This document shows, in pieces, positions 24,435 through 32,885 of a DNA stretch of 64,000 bases. This DNA comes from Streptomyces sp. Tue6028 (GTDB lineage Bacteria; Actinomycetota; Actinomycetes; Streptomycetales; Streptomycetaceae): the NCBI RefSeq assembly GCF_002300165.1, contig NZ_MLCE01000015.1:62001-126000 (forward strand). Direction: 5' to 3'. Below the pieces are notes generated by a model. It ran no database searches, was not told the origin of the DNA, and was given only the letters and a program-made list of their open reading frames with translations. The position numbers were made by a program, and so were the translations under genes. Position 1 is the stretch's first letter. The number at the start of each line of letters is the position of its first letter.

Positions 24435-24786
24435 GTGGACCTCCGGATGCGGATTCGGGGATACCGCACCCAGCCTGGGCGAGTTCGCCATACTTCGCCC
24501 TGTTTGTCTGCACCAGAAGGGTGAGGGCCATCCGGGGCCGACACCCCGAGCACTCACGCAACGTCACATGCGGTCTGCGCAAGGAAGGAACCCGTTCAGA
24601 TGCAGGCAGAAACGATCTGTCAGAACGGGTGGTTGTTCCGGGACACTGGACAGTGGCTGCGATGCCCCGAGGCCAGCCTCTATGATCGGCACTTTCCTGC
24701 ACGGACACGGCTTGTGCGGCCGTCCCTCACCGGTCGACCGCCCCGAGAGACCCATACGAAGAACGAGTGCACTGCGGGAGCGAGCG
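24435..24786. other. M6 protease-cdgA divergent intergenic region
   Basis: 352 bases between divergent genes. It contains a BldD-like box (24553-24567), presumably promoters for both genes, and no supported gene. The open frame continuing upstream of cdgA has no homology. Confidence 0.5.
24553..24567. promoter_or_regulatory. BldD-like box upstream of cdgA
   Basis: CTCACGCAACGTCAC fits the BldD consensus nTnACnC(A/T)GnGTnAn at 8 of 9 defined positions (A instead of G in the centre). It lies 220 bases before the cdgA start. cdgA of S. coelicolor is a reported direct BldD target (known). Confidence 0.55.
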
Positions 24787-26766
24787 GTGAGCGGAACCTC
24801 CGAAGGGCAGGCGCCCGCGGCAGACCTCGTCCGGCCGGCCGTCACAGAGCGTCACATCGAGTCATCTCCTCGTGCGTCGGCCGAGGCGCATCACGGCACG
24901 TCCCGATCCTCTGCCTCCCCTCCGGGCACATCCGTCGCACCTGGGGTCCCTGACGCCTCGTACGTCCCGGGCGAGCCCCTCCCCGGTGCGGCCGCCGCAC
25001 CCGACGGAACGTCACCCCGCACCCATCAGGCCGCGTTCGCCGCGGCCCCCCTCGCCATGGCCGTCGTCGACCGCGAGGGGCTCGTCGTCACCGCCAACGC
25101 GTCGCTGAGCACGCTGCTGGGCGCCAGGGCCGGGACGCTCCCCGGCAAGAACGCCGCCGACCTGGTCGACCTGGCGTCCGACGCCCGCACCTGGCACGCG
25201 TACCGCGAGGTGCTGCGCGGACGCCAGGCACGGCTGCGTTTCACCCGCCGTCTCAAGCATCCCGACGGCCACTCCCTCTGGGTCCAGGTCACGGTCGCTC
25301 CGCTGTCGCCCCAGGAGCCCGCGGTCCTGCTGTCCGTCACCGACATCAGCGCCCGGCGTGAACTCCAGGCCCGTCTGCGCCACTTGCAGATGCACGACCC
25401 GGTGACCCGGCTGCCGAACCGCGCGCTGTTCTTCGAGCGTCTGTCGGCCGCGCTGGAGGCGGAGGCGTACGAGGAGGGCGGCACCGGCCGGATCGGGCTC
25501 TGCTATCTGGACCTCGACGGGTTCAAGGCGGTCAACGACACACTCGGCCACCGGGTCGGGGACCGGCTGCTCGCGGCCGTCGCCGAACGGCTGACGCGCT
25601 GCGCCGACGAGGCGGGGTACACGAGAGCGGCCACTCCCCTGGTGGCCAGACTGGGCGGCGACGAATTCGCGCTGCTCGTCGAGGACTCCACGGGGACCGA
25701 CCAGGTGGCGGACCTCGCCGAATCCGTCCTCAAGGCGCTCCAGGCCCCCTTCGACCTCTCCGGCCAGCGGCTGTCGCTGTCCGCGTCGATCGGGGTGGTC
25801 GAGCGGCGCGCCACCGGCACGACCGCGACCGGTCTGATGCAGGCCGCCGACACGACGCTGTACTGGGCGAAGGCCGACGGCAAGGGCCGCTGGACCCTGT
25901 TCGACCCGGAGCGCAACGCCCACCGCATGACCCGCCAGGCCCTCTCCTCCACCCTGCGCGCGGCCGTGGACCGGGGTGAATTCGCCCTGGAGTACCAGCC
26001 GTTGGTGGGCATGGAGGACGGCGGAGTGCGCGGGGTCGAGGCGCTCGTCCGCTGGCACCACCCGCAGTTCGGCACGCTGACGCCGAATCGGTTCATCGGA
26101 CTGGCGGAGGAGGACGGCTCGATCGTGCAGCTCGGCCGCTGGGTGCTCGCCACGGCGTGCCGGCAGGCCCGCCGCTGGCAGCTGGACCACCCGGACGCGC
26201 CGCCGATCTTCGTCAGCGTCAACGTCGCGGTCCGACAGGTGTGGGACTCCGACCTGGTCGCGGACGTGGCGGAGATCCTCGCGGAGACCGGCCTCGCGCC
26301 GCACCTGCTCCAGCTGGAGCTCACCGAGTCCGCGGTGATGGGCTCGGCGGGCCGCCCGCTGCAGGCGCTCCAGTCGCTCAGCGACATGGGCGTCCGCATC
26401 GCCATCGACGACTTCGGCACGGGCTACTCGAACCTGGCCTACCTCAGTCGTCTGCCGGTGTCCGTGCTGAAGCTGGACGGCTCGTTCGTCCGCGGCTTCC
26501 AGTACGAGGCCCCCGACGGCGGTGCCCAGGGCGGCGAAGGCTCGGCCGCGCAGGCGGGCGCGGCCGACGAGGTCATCGTCGAGGCCCTCATCCAGCTGGC
26601 CCACCGGCTCGGCCTGACGGTCACCGCCGAGTGCGTGGAGACCGCCTCGCAGGCCTCCCGGCTGCGCGGGATCGGATGCGACACCGGCCAGGGGTGGCTG
26701 TACTCGCGGCCGGTGGCGCCGGATCGTATCTCCGCACTGCTGACCAAGGCCTGCGCGCAGGCCTGA
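24787..26766 (+). CDS. cdgA: CdgA-like GGDEF-EAL c-di-GMP protein
   Basis: 659 aa from a GTG at 24787 with GGGAG upstream. Residues 1-80 are a polar, Pro/Ser-rich tail. Residues about 83-195 are a PAS domain (AAFAAAPLAMAVVDREGLVV). GGDEF is intact at 290-294 (ARLGGDEFALL), and EAL is intact (GVEALVRWHH, E418) with the DDFGTGYSNL loop. Both synthase and phosphodiesterase motifs are therefore present; which activity dominates cannot be read. I see no RxxD inhibitory site before GGDEF. In Streptomyces, CdgA affects development through BldD and c-di-GMP. It is soluble with no membrane helix. Confidence 0.82.
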   Translation: MSGTSEGQAPAADLVRPAVTERHIESSPRASAEAHHGTSRSSASPPGTSVAPGVPDASYVPGEPLPGAAAAPDGTSPRTHQAAFAAAPLAMAVVDREGLVVTANASLSTLLGARAGTLPGKNAADLVDLASDARTWHAYREVLRGRQARLRFTRRLKHPDGHSLWVQVTVAPLSPQEPAVLLSVTDISARRELQARLRHLQMHDPVTRLPNRALFFERLSAALEAEAYEEGGTGRIGLCYLDLDGFKAVNDTLGHRVGDRLLAAVAERLTRCADEAGYTRAATPLVARLGGDEFALLVEDSTGTDQVADLAESVLKALQAPFDLSGQRLSLSASIGVVERRATGTTATGLMQAADTTLYWAKADGKGRWTLFDPERNAHRMTRQALSSTLRAAVDRGEFALEYQPLVGMEDGGVRGVEALVRWHHPQFGTLTPNRFIGLAEEDGSIVQLGRWVLATACRQARRWQLDHPDAPPIFVSVNVAVRQVWDSDLVADVAEILAETGLAPHLLQLELTESAVMGSAGRPLQALQSLSDMGVRIAIDDFGTGYSNLAYLSRLPVSVLKLDGSFVRGFQYEAPDGGAQGGEGSAAQAGAADEVIVEALIQLAHRLGLTVTAECVETASQASRLRGIGCDTGQGWLYSRPVAPDRISALLTKACAQA

Positions 26767-26777
26767 GGCCGCCGGGT

Positions 26778-27869
26778 TCAGGCCTTCGGCAGGCCGTAGG
26801 CGTCCGCGATCAGCTCGTACGAGCGCAGCCGCAGGTCGCCGCTGTGGGCGTGGCTCGTGATCATCAGCTCGTCGGCGCCGGTGCGCTTCTGGAGGTCGTC
26901 CAGACCCGACCGCACCTCGTCCGCCGTGCCGTGGACGACGTTGACGTTCCAGGAGTCGATGAACTCCCGCTCCATCGGGCTGTAGTCGTACGCCTCCGCC
27001 TCCTCGGGCGTCGGGACCAGACCCGGACGGCCGGTGCGCAGACGGACCATGTTCAGGGCCGCGGCCATGACCTGGCGGCGGGCCTCCCGCTCGTCGTCCG
27101 CGGCGAGGGCGGAGACGCCGATGAGGGCGTACGGGGCGTCGAGGACGGCGCTCGGCCGGAAGGACTCGCGGTACAGGTCCAGGGCCGGGATCGTGTTCTG
27201 CGCCGAGAAGTGGTGGGCGAAGGCGAACGGCAGGCCCAGGACGCCGGCGAGGCGGGCGCTGAAGCCGGAGGAGCCCAGCAGCCAGATCGGCGGGCGGTGC
27301 GGGGACTGGACGCCGCCCGGGGAGGTCGACTGGACGGGGCCGGGGACCGCGTGGATACGGGTGTAGGGGTGGCCGTCCGGGAAGTCGTCGTCGAGGAAGC
27401 GGGTGAGTTCCGCGAGCTGCTGGGGGAAGTCGTCGGCGCCCTCGTCGAGGCGGTCGGCGCGGCGCAGGGCCGCCGCCGTGGCGCCGTCCGTGCCGGGGGC
27501 ACGGCCCAGGCCCAGGTCCACCCGGCCCGGCGCCAGCGCCTCCAGGGTGCCGAACTGCTCCGCGATCACCAGGGGAGCGTGGTTGGGGAGCATCACTCCG
27601 CCCGACCCGAGGCGGATGCGGGTGGTGTGGGCGGCCAGGTGGGCGAGGATCACCGCGGGCGAGGAGGAGGCCACGCCGGGCATCGAGTGGTGCTCGGCGA
27701 CCCAGTAGCGGTGGAAGCCGCGGGACTCCGCGAGGCGCGAGAGGGCGACGCTGGTCCGCAGCGCGTCCGTCGCGGTGCGGCCGGCGCCGACCGTGACCAG
27801 GTCCAGTACGGACAGGGGTACGGGTGCGCTGCCGAGCGCGGTGCCTCGGGTCTCGTCCGTCTCGTCCAC
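26778..27869 (-). CDS. LLM-class flavin-dependent oxidoreductase
   Basis: 363 aa, bacterial luciferase-like fold. Family features include RYWVAEHHSMPGVASSSP near the N-terminus, IRLGSGGVMLPNHAPLVIAE, GRVDLGLGRAPGTD and IWLLGSSGFSARLAG. These proteins use reduced flavin (FMN or F420) for oxygenation or dehydrogenation of small molecules; the substrate is unknown. The ATG at 27869 starts directly before PLSVLDLVTVGAG, as in relatives. It is convergent with cdgA (11-base gap) and may or may not belong to the catabolic genes that follow. Confidence 0.85.
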   Translation of the reverse strand: MDETDETRGTALGSAPVPLSVLDLVTVGAGRTATDALRTSVALSRLAESRGFHRYWVAEHHSMPGVASSSPAVILAHLAAHTTRIRLGSGGVMLPNHAPLVIAEQFGTLEALAPGRVDLGLGRAPGTDGATAAALRRADRLDEGADDFPQQLAELTRFLDDDFPDGHPYTRIHAVPGPVQSTSPGGVQSPHRPPIWLLGSSGFSARLAGVLGLPFAFAHHFSAQNTIPALDLYRESFRPSAVLDAPYALIGVSALAADDEREARRQVMAAALNMVRLRTGRPGLVPTPEEAEAYDYSPMEREFIDSWNVNVVHGTADEVRSGLDDLQKRTGADELMITSHAHSGDLRLRSYELIADAYGLPKA

Positions 27870-28042
27870 CGGGGTGCCTCCTGCTTTCGCTTGCGTACGA
27901 CGCGTGGTTCGCGGAGTACGAACAGGAGGGTGTCTCCGTTTATTCCCGGTGTCAGGCCGCGGCCCGGCGCCGGGAGCCGCTCACGGAGCCCTTCCCCGGT
28001 GCCGGACGGGCCGGGTCCTGGCCCGTCCGGCACTCGCAGGCC

Positions 28043-28777
28043 CTACGGCATCTGCACGATGGGCTCCCTCGTGAAGAGCGTGCCGAGGTCGGGGGCGTTG
28101 ACCCGGCGGTCCGCCAGGCGGAGCGCCTCCCACACGGTCACCTGGTTGGCGGTGAGGACCGGCTTGCCCAGGGCTTCCTCCAGGGCGGGGATGTGCGAGG
28201 CGGTGTGCAGGGCCGTGTCCGGCAGCAGGACGGCCTCCGCGTCCGGGTGATCGGCCGCGCGGGCCATCGCGAGGACCTGGTCGGGCCCCCAGGTGCCGAC
28301 CTCCGCGGCCGTGACGATCCCCGAGCCGCGCACACCGACGACCTCCACCCCCGCGTCCTTCAGGAACGTGGCGAAGAGCGCGGCCACGTCGTCGGGGTAG
28401 GTCGCCCCGACCGCGACGCGGTGGGCGCCGACCTCCCCCACGGCGTGCGCGAAGCCGAAGGACGTGGAGGAGGCGGGCAGACCCGCCGCCCGGGCGAGGG
28501 CGCGGACCTGGTCGTGGGCGCCCTGCCAGCCGTACACGAAGCTGGCACTGGTGCAGGCCCACACCACCGCTTCGGCACCGGACAGGCGCAGCTCCTCGAC
28601 GCCCGCCGCGAGCCTGGCCTCCGAGCCCATCTCCAGGAGCGCGTCGACGCGGTGGGCGTCCTCCCCGATGTCCGTGTGGACCAGGGCCAAGCGGATGTCG
28701 CTGCCGAGCAGCTGCTCCATGCGCGGGTAGTCGTCCTCGGCCGAATGACCGGGGTAGAGGAATCCGAGTGCGGTCAT
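28043..28777 (-). CDS. EutA/maleate-isomerase-like protein, second paralogue
   Basis: 244 aa, Asp/Glu racemase superfamily (maleate cis-trans isomerase, arylmalonate decarboxylase, EutA). The first catalytic Cys is present (VVWACTSASF, C75), but the second position reads LLPDTAL, with D187 where a Cys is expected. The start overlaps the stop of the paralogue at 28774 as ATGA, so both are co-translated. It may form a complex with the intact paralogue, or act as a decarboxylase or isomerase with altered chemistry. The substrate is unknown. Confidence 0.72.
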   Translation of the reverse strand: MTALGFLYPGHSAEDDYPRMEQLLGSDIRLALVHTDIGEDAHRVDALLEMGSEARLAAGVEELRLSGAEAVVWACTSASFVYGWQGAHDQVRALARAAGLPASSTSFGFAHAVGEVGAHRVAVGATYPDDVAALFATFLKDAGVEVVGVRGSGIVTAAEVGTWGPDQVLAMARAADHPDAEAVLLPDTALHTASHIPALEEALGKPVLTANQVTVWEALRLADRRVNAPDLGTLFTREPIVQMP

Positions 28778-29553
28778 GCCCAACCTTCCTGTTCTTCCGG
28801 CAGTACCGGTCCCCCACGGGCGGACTGGTCCATCAGCCGCTGATAAGGGCCCACCGCCCGGGTACCCAGCTGGCGCAGCGCCGCCCACATCGTCACCTGG
28901 TTGGCCGAGATCACCGGGATGCGCAGTTCGGCCTCCAATTGGGGGATGACGTCGTACGTCGGAAGGTTGGTGCAGCTGATGAAGAGGGCGTCGGCGGCGG
29001 TGCGCGCCGCGTACCGGGCCATCGTCACCACGTCGCGGTACGGCACCTTCCAGATGTGCCGCGTCAGGCCCAGCGAGGACCGCCCGGTGACGCTGATGCC
29101 GGCTTCGGCCAGGTACTCCTCCAGGGACTGGGTGACCGAGACGGTGTACGGGGTGACCAGGGCGATCCGCCGGGCGCCGAGCTCCTGCAGCGCGTCGAGG
29201 AGGGCACCGGAGGTGGTGAGCGAGGGGACCGCGCCCGCCCGCGTCATCGCCTCGCACATGGCGCGTTCGCCCGCGACGCCGCCGACGAAGCTGCCGGAGG
29301 TGCAGGCGTACGCGACGACCTCGGGCGCGACGGCGTTCAGCGCGCGCACCGCGTCGCCGAGCGTCTCGTGCTCGGAGACCAGCCGGGCCAGGTCGAGACT
29401 CACCTCGACCGGCACGAACGGGGTACGCGTCAGATGCAGGGAGACGTCGTCGGGCACCCATCGCCACAGCTCACGGTCGAGAGCGAAGTCGAAGGGCGCG
29501 ACGACGCCGATGCCGCGCTGTTCGCGGGGACCGCCGAGAAAGGAGACATCCAT
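28774..29553 (-). CDS. EutA/maleate-isomerase-like protein, first paralogue
   Basis: 259 aa from the ATG at 29553 (GTGs at 29562 and 29571 are alternatives). Both Cys of the isomerase/racemase site are visible: AYACTSGSF (C84) and FISCTNLPTYD (C194). The start RGIGVVAPFDFALDRELWRW resembles the maleate isomerase and EutA N-terminus. In ectoine-degrading bacteria, eutA sits beside the ehuABCD importer, and an Ehu-type importer lies 3 kb away here. It is upstream of its co-translated paralogue and divergent from the dehydrogenase gene. Confidence 0.75.
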   Translation of the reverse strand: MDVSFLGGPREQRGIGVVAPFDFALDRELWRWVPDDVSLHLTRTPFVPVEVSLDLARLVSEHETLGDAVRALNAVAPEVVAYACTSGSFVGGVAGERAMCEAMTRAGAVPSLTTSGALLDALQELGARRIALVTPYTVSVTQSLEEYLAEAGISVTGRSSLGLTRHIWKVPYRDVVTMARYAARTAADALFISCTNLPTYDVIPQLEAELRIPVISANQVTMWAALRQLGTRAVGPYQRLMDQSARGGPVLPEEQEGWA

Positions 29554-29618
29554 CGCAGTCACCGGCCTCACGAAGGGAAACGGGTGGACAACGGACCGGA
29601 GGTGGGCCCGTGTTGACG

Positions 29619-29647
29619 AAGGTAGGTTCGGGTGCGAGCGTGGTCAA
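29619..29647 (-). promoter_or_regulatory. Candidate promoter of the EutA-like gene pair
   Basis: On the minus strand, TTGACC (29642-29647) and TACCTT (29619-29624) are separated by 17 bases. It lies about 65 bases upstream of the first gene. The hexamers are reasonable but not perfect. Confidence 0.4.
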
Positions 29648-29781
29648 TCCGCGCATCTCAGACGGCCCCGAGCGCACGTCCGACCGCATGATCCGCCGGG
29701 GAATCCCGCCTCCGGCGCCCCGGAGAACCGCCTCACACCTTCCCAGGAAAGCGGACCCGCGTTGCGAAACGGTTTCACCCG

Positions 29782-30765
29782 ATGAACAGCTTCACGTCAC
29801 CTCACGGGCCCGGCCCGCAGCCCCCGGTCCGGCTGCTCGTCCTGGACGCCGAGCCGCCGCCCCGGCTCGGCAGACTCACCGGCCGGGTGCAGATCGAGCA
29901 CGCCGACGCGACCACACTGGCCGAGCGGCTGCCGTACGCGGACGTACTGCTGGTGTGGGACTTCACCTCGGACGCCGTACGCCGTGCCTGGCCGGGCGAG
30001 GGGCCGCGGCCGCGCTGGGTGCACACGGCGAGCGCGGGCGTGGATCATCTGATGTGTCCCGAGCTCACCGACTCGGACACGGTGGTGACCAACGCGCGCG
30101 GTGTCTTCGACCAGCCGATCGCGGAGTACGTCGCCGCGCTGGTGCTCGCCATGGCGAAGGACCTGCCGCACACCTGGGACCTCCAGCGGCAGCGGGAGTG
30201 GCGGCACCGCGAGTCGCAGCGGGTGGCCGGCACCCGCGCCTGTGTGGTCGGCTCCGGCCCGATCGGGCGGGCGATCGTCCGCACGCTCAAGGCGCTCGAC
30301 ATCACGACGGCGCTGGTGGGGCGGACCCCGCGCACCGGGATCCACGGCCCCGGGGAGCTGGACCGGCTGATGGCGCGCGCCGACTGGGTGGTGTCCGCGG
30401 CGCCGCTGACGGAGGACACGTACGGGATGTTCGACGCGCGGCGGTTCGGCATGATGCAGCCCTCCGCCCGCTTCATCAACATCGGACGAGGTCAGCTGGT
30501 GGTCGAGGAGGCGCTCGCCGAGGCGCTGTCGAAGCGGTGGATCGCGGGCGCGGCCCTCGATGTCTTCGAACACGAACCGCTCGGCCCGGAGAGCCCGTTG
30601 TGGCAGGTCCCGGGACTGATCGTGTCGCCGCACATGAGCGGGGACACAGTGGGCTGGCGGGACGAACTGGGTATGCAGTTCGTGGAGTTGTACGAGAGGT
30701 GGGCGGCGGGCAAATCGCTCCAGAACGTCGTCGACAAGAAGCGCGGGTACGTGCCGGGACACTGA
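29782..30765 (+). CDS. D-2-hydroxyacid dehydrogenase
   Basis: 327 aa. The NAD-binding motif is VVGSGPIGRAIVRTLKAL, with conserved Arg in FINIGRGQLVVEEAL and the catalytic Glu/His region in DVFEHEPLGPESPLWQ and SPHMSG. It oxidises a D-2-hydroxyacid or reduces a 2-oxoacid with NAD(P). The first 15 residues are polar and the ATG at 29782 lacks a clear Shine-Dalgarno. The amidase gene starts 19 bases downstream, so the two form an operon. Context suggests a step in breakdown of the compound taken up by the Ehu-type importer. Confidence 0.85.
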   Translation: MNSFTSPHGPGPQPPVRLLVLDAEPPPRLGRLTGRVQIEHADATTLAERLPYADVLLVWDFTSDAVRRAWPGEGPRPRWVHTASAGVDHLMCPELTDSDTVVTNARGVFDQPIAEYVAALVLAMAKDLPHTWDLQRQREWRHRESQRVAGTRACVVGSGPIGRAIVRTLKALDITTALVGRTPRTGIHGPGELDRLMARADWVVSAAPLTEDTYGMFDARRFGMMQPSARFINIGRGQLVVEEALAEALSKRWIAGAALDVFEHEPLGPESPLWQVPGLIVSPHMSGDTVGWRDELGMQFVELYERWAAGKSLQNVVDKKRGYVPGH

Positions 30766-30784
30766 ACTCCCTTTGGAGGGGCCG

Positions 30785-32185
30785 ATGTCGGAACTCACCG
30801 AGCTGACCGCGGTACAACTCGTCGACGGCTACCGCAAGGGCGAATTCAGCCCCGTGGAGGCGACGCGGGCGGTCCTGGAGCGGGCCGAACACGTCCAGCC
30901 CGCCGTGAACGCGTTCGTACGGCTGGACGCCGAGGAGGCTCTGGCCCGGGCCGGTGAGTCGGAGGGGCGCTGGCGGCGCGGCGAGCCGACGGGCCTGCTC
31001 GACGGTGTCCCCGTCACCGTGAAGGACATCCTGCTGCAGCGCGGGCATCCCACACTGCGCGGATCGAGGACCGTCGCCCCGGGGGGCCGCTGGGAGGAGG
31101 ACGCGCCGTCGGTGGCCCGGCTGCGCGAGCACGGCGCGGTCCTCGTGGGCAAGACGACCACGCCCGAGTTCGGCTGGAAGGGCGTCACGGACTCGCCGCT
31201 GTCCGGGGTGACCCGCAATCCGTACGACGTCTCGCGCACCGCGGGCGGCTCCAGCGGGGGCAGCGCGGCGGCCGTGGCGCTCCACGCGGGCCCGCTGTCC
31301 CTGGGCACGGACGGCGGCGGCAGCGTCCGCATCCCGGCCGCGCTCTGCGGGATCTTCGGTCTGAAGCCGACGTACGGAAGGGTGCCGCTGTATCCCGCGA
31401 GCGCCTTCGGGACGCTGTCGCACGTCGGTCCGATGACGCGGGACGCCGCCGACGCGGCGCTGCTGCTGGACGTGATCAGCGGTCCGGACGCCCGGGACTG
31501 GTCCGCGCTCGGGCCGGCGGCCGGCTCCTTCGTGGACGCGCTGGAGGGCGGGGTGCGGGGGCTGCGGGTCGCGTACTCGCCCTCGCTCGGCGGTCAGGTC
31601 GCGGTCCGGCCCGCTGTCGCGGCGGCGGTGCGGGGGGCGGTGGAGCGGCTGGCGGGTCTCGGCGCGTACGTCGCCGAGGACGACCCCGACTTCACCGATC
31701 CGGTGGACGCCTTCCACACGCTCTGGTTCAGCGGGGCCGCCCGCGTGACCCAGCGGCTGGGGCCCCACCAGCGGGAGTTGCTCGACCCCGGCCTGCGCGA
31801 GATCTGCGCGCTCGGCGCCCGGTTCGGCGCACTGGACTACCTCGCCGCGGTGGACGTCCGCATGGAGCTGGGCCGGCGCATGGGCCGGTTCCACCAGTCC
31901 TACGACGTCCTGGTCACGCCGACGCTGCCGCTGACGGCCTTCGAGGCGGGCGCGGAGGTGCCCGCGCGCTCCGGTCACCGGCGCTGGACGGGCTGGACCC
32001 CGTTCACGTACCCGTTCAACATGACGCAGCAGCCCGCGGCGACCGTCCCCGTCGGGGTGGACGGGGACGGCCTGCCGGTGGGTCTGCAGATCGTGGCGGC
32101 GCGGCACCGTGACGACCTCGTCCTGCGGACGGCGCAGGCGCTGTACGAGGCGGGCGTCGCCGGGGTGGCTCCCCCGGCGCTCTGA
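30785..32185 (+). CDS. Amidase (amidase-signature family)
   Basis: 466 aa, full length. The Ser-cisSer-Lys triad is present: K80 (VTVKDIL), S156 (TAGGSSGGSAA) and nucleophile S180 (GTDGGGSVRIPA). It hydrolyses a carboxamide or similar C-N bond. GatA is unlikely, because the gene is not with gatB/gatC and sits in a catabolic context. The ATG at 30785 follows GGAGGGG. It is co-transcribed with the dehydrogenase. The substrate is unknown; a ring-opened or amide-bearing solute brought in by the importer at 32886-36001 is plausible. Confidence 0.85.
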   Translation: MSELTELTAVQLVDGYRKGEFSPVEATRAVLERAEHVQPAVNAFVRLDAEEALARAGESEGRWRRGEPTGLLDGVPVTVKDILLQRGHPTLRGSRTVAPGGRWEEDAPSVARLREHGAVLVGKTTTPEFGWKGVTDSPLSGVTRNPYDVSRTAGGSSGGSAAAVALHAGPLSLGTDGGGSVRIPAALCGIFGLKPTYGRVPLYPASAFGTLSHVGPMTRDAADAALLLDVISGPDARDWSALGPAAGSFVDALEGGVRGLRVAYSPSLGGQVAVRPAVAAAVRGAVERLAGLGAYVAEDDPDFTDPVDAFHTLWFSGAARVTQRLGPHQRELLDPGLREICALGARFGALDYLAAVDVRMELGRRMGRFHQSYDVLVTPTLPLTAFEAGAEVPARSGHRRWTGWTPFTYPFNMTQQPAATVPVGVDGDGLPVGLQIVAARHRDDLVLRTAQALYEAGVAGVAPPAL

Positions 32186-32284
32186 CCCCCGGCCGGGGAC
32201 GCCCGCCGGTGCGCCGGCGCCGCACCGGGGGCGCTCCCCCGGCACTTCGGCGCCCGGCCGGCCGCGACCGCCGCGCCGGGACGG

Positions 32285-32779
32285 TCACGCCCGGCGGAAC
32301 CGGAGCGCCTCGCCCTGCGCGCCGGTGCGCCACAGGTCGTTGCAGGCCTCGGCCATCGCGTCGAGGCCCTCGACCACCTGGCCCCAGACGATCCCCGGCA
32401 CCCAGCCGACGTCCCCGTTCAGGAGCAGGTTGTTGCGCTCGTAGAACAGGGCCAGGTCCACCACCGTCGTCCCGGCGCGGACCTCACGGTCGTATCCGTA
32501 GGCCTGCGTGCCCAGTTCCGCGCCCGCGAAGGAGAAATAACAGAGGTCTCCCGGAATAGGGGTAACTGTCGGATTTTCCAGGGGTGGCTCCGATTTCGCG
32601 AAAGGCAGGAAAAGGGCGTAGATCTCATTGCGTGCGTATTTCGCGTGGTAGACGTCTCCGCTCAGTGGAAGCGCGTCCCACACCGCCGCGCAGGTGATCG
32701 GCGCCCGGTCGTCGAGCAGTTTCGCCGTGCAGTCGACTCCCCTTTTGACCAGGGAGACTTCGATGTAGCGATCAGCCAT
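32285..32779 (-). CDS. DUF3830 family protein
   Basis: 164 aa. It resembles DUF3830 proteins (cyclophilin-like fold), with an APITCAAVWDALP segment near the N-terminus, AKYARNEIYALF, GDLCYFSF and VPGIVWGQV. The function is unknown. The gene is divergent from ehuB and convergent with the amidase, and proteins of this family often accompany amidases, racemases and amino-acid-type importers (from memory). The ATG at 32779 gives the family N-terminus; an ATG 9 bases upstream is also possible. Confidence 0.75.
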   Translation of the reverse strand: MADRYIEVSLVKRGVDCTAKLLDDRAPITCAAVWDALPLSGDVYHAKYARNEIYALFLPFAKSEPPLENPTVTPIPGDLCYFSFAGAELGTQAYGYDREVRAGTTVVDLALFYERNNLLLNGDVGWVPGIVWGQVVEGLDAMAEACNDLWRTGAQGEALRFRRA

Positions 32780-32885
32780 GCATTCCATGGTCCCGCGGGA
32801 GTCAAGAGGGCCTCGGACATTCGGCGGCGTGTACGGGCGCAAATTGATCCGCATGGATCGCATGGCATCGGGTAGCCGCGCGGCC

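Noticed and set aside
22365..24524. 719-codon plus-strand frame opposite the M6 protease
   Set aside because: Antisense shadow with repetitive low-complexity translation; the zinc-protease motif lies on the other strand.
28043..29467. 474-codon frame suggesting fusion of the two EutA-like proteins
   Set aside because: The N-terminal half is a wrong-frame reading of the first paralogue; a separate ATG at 28777 with ATGA overlap explains the second gene.
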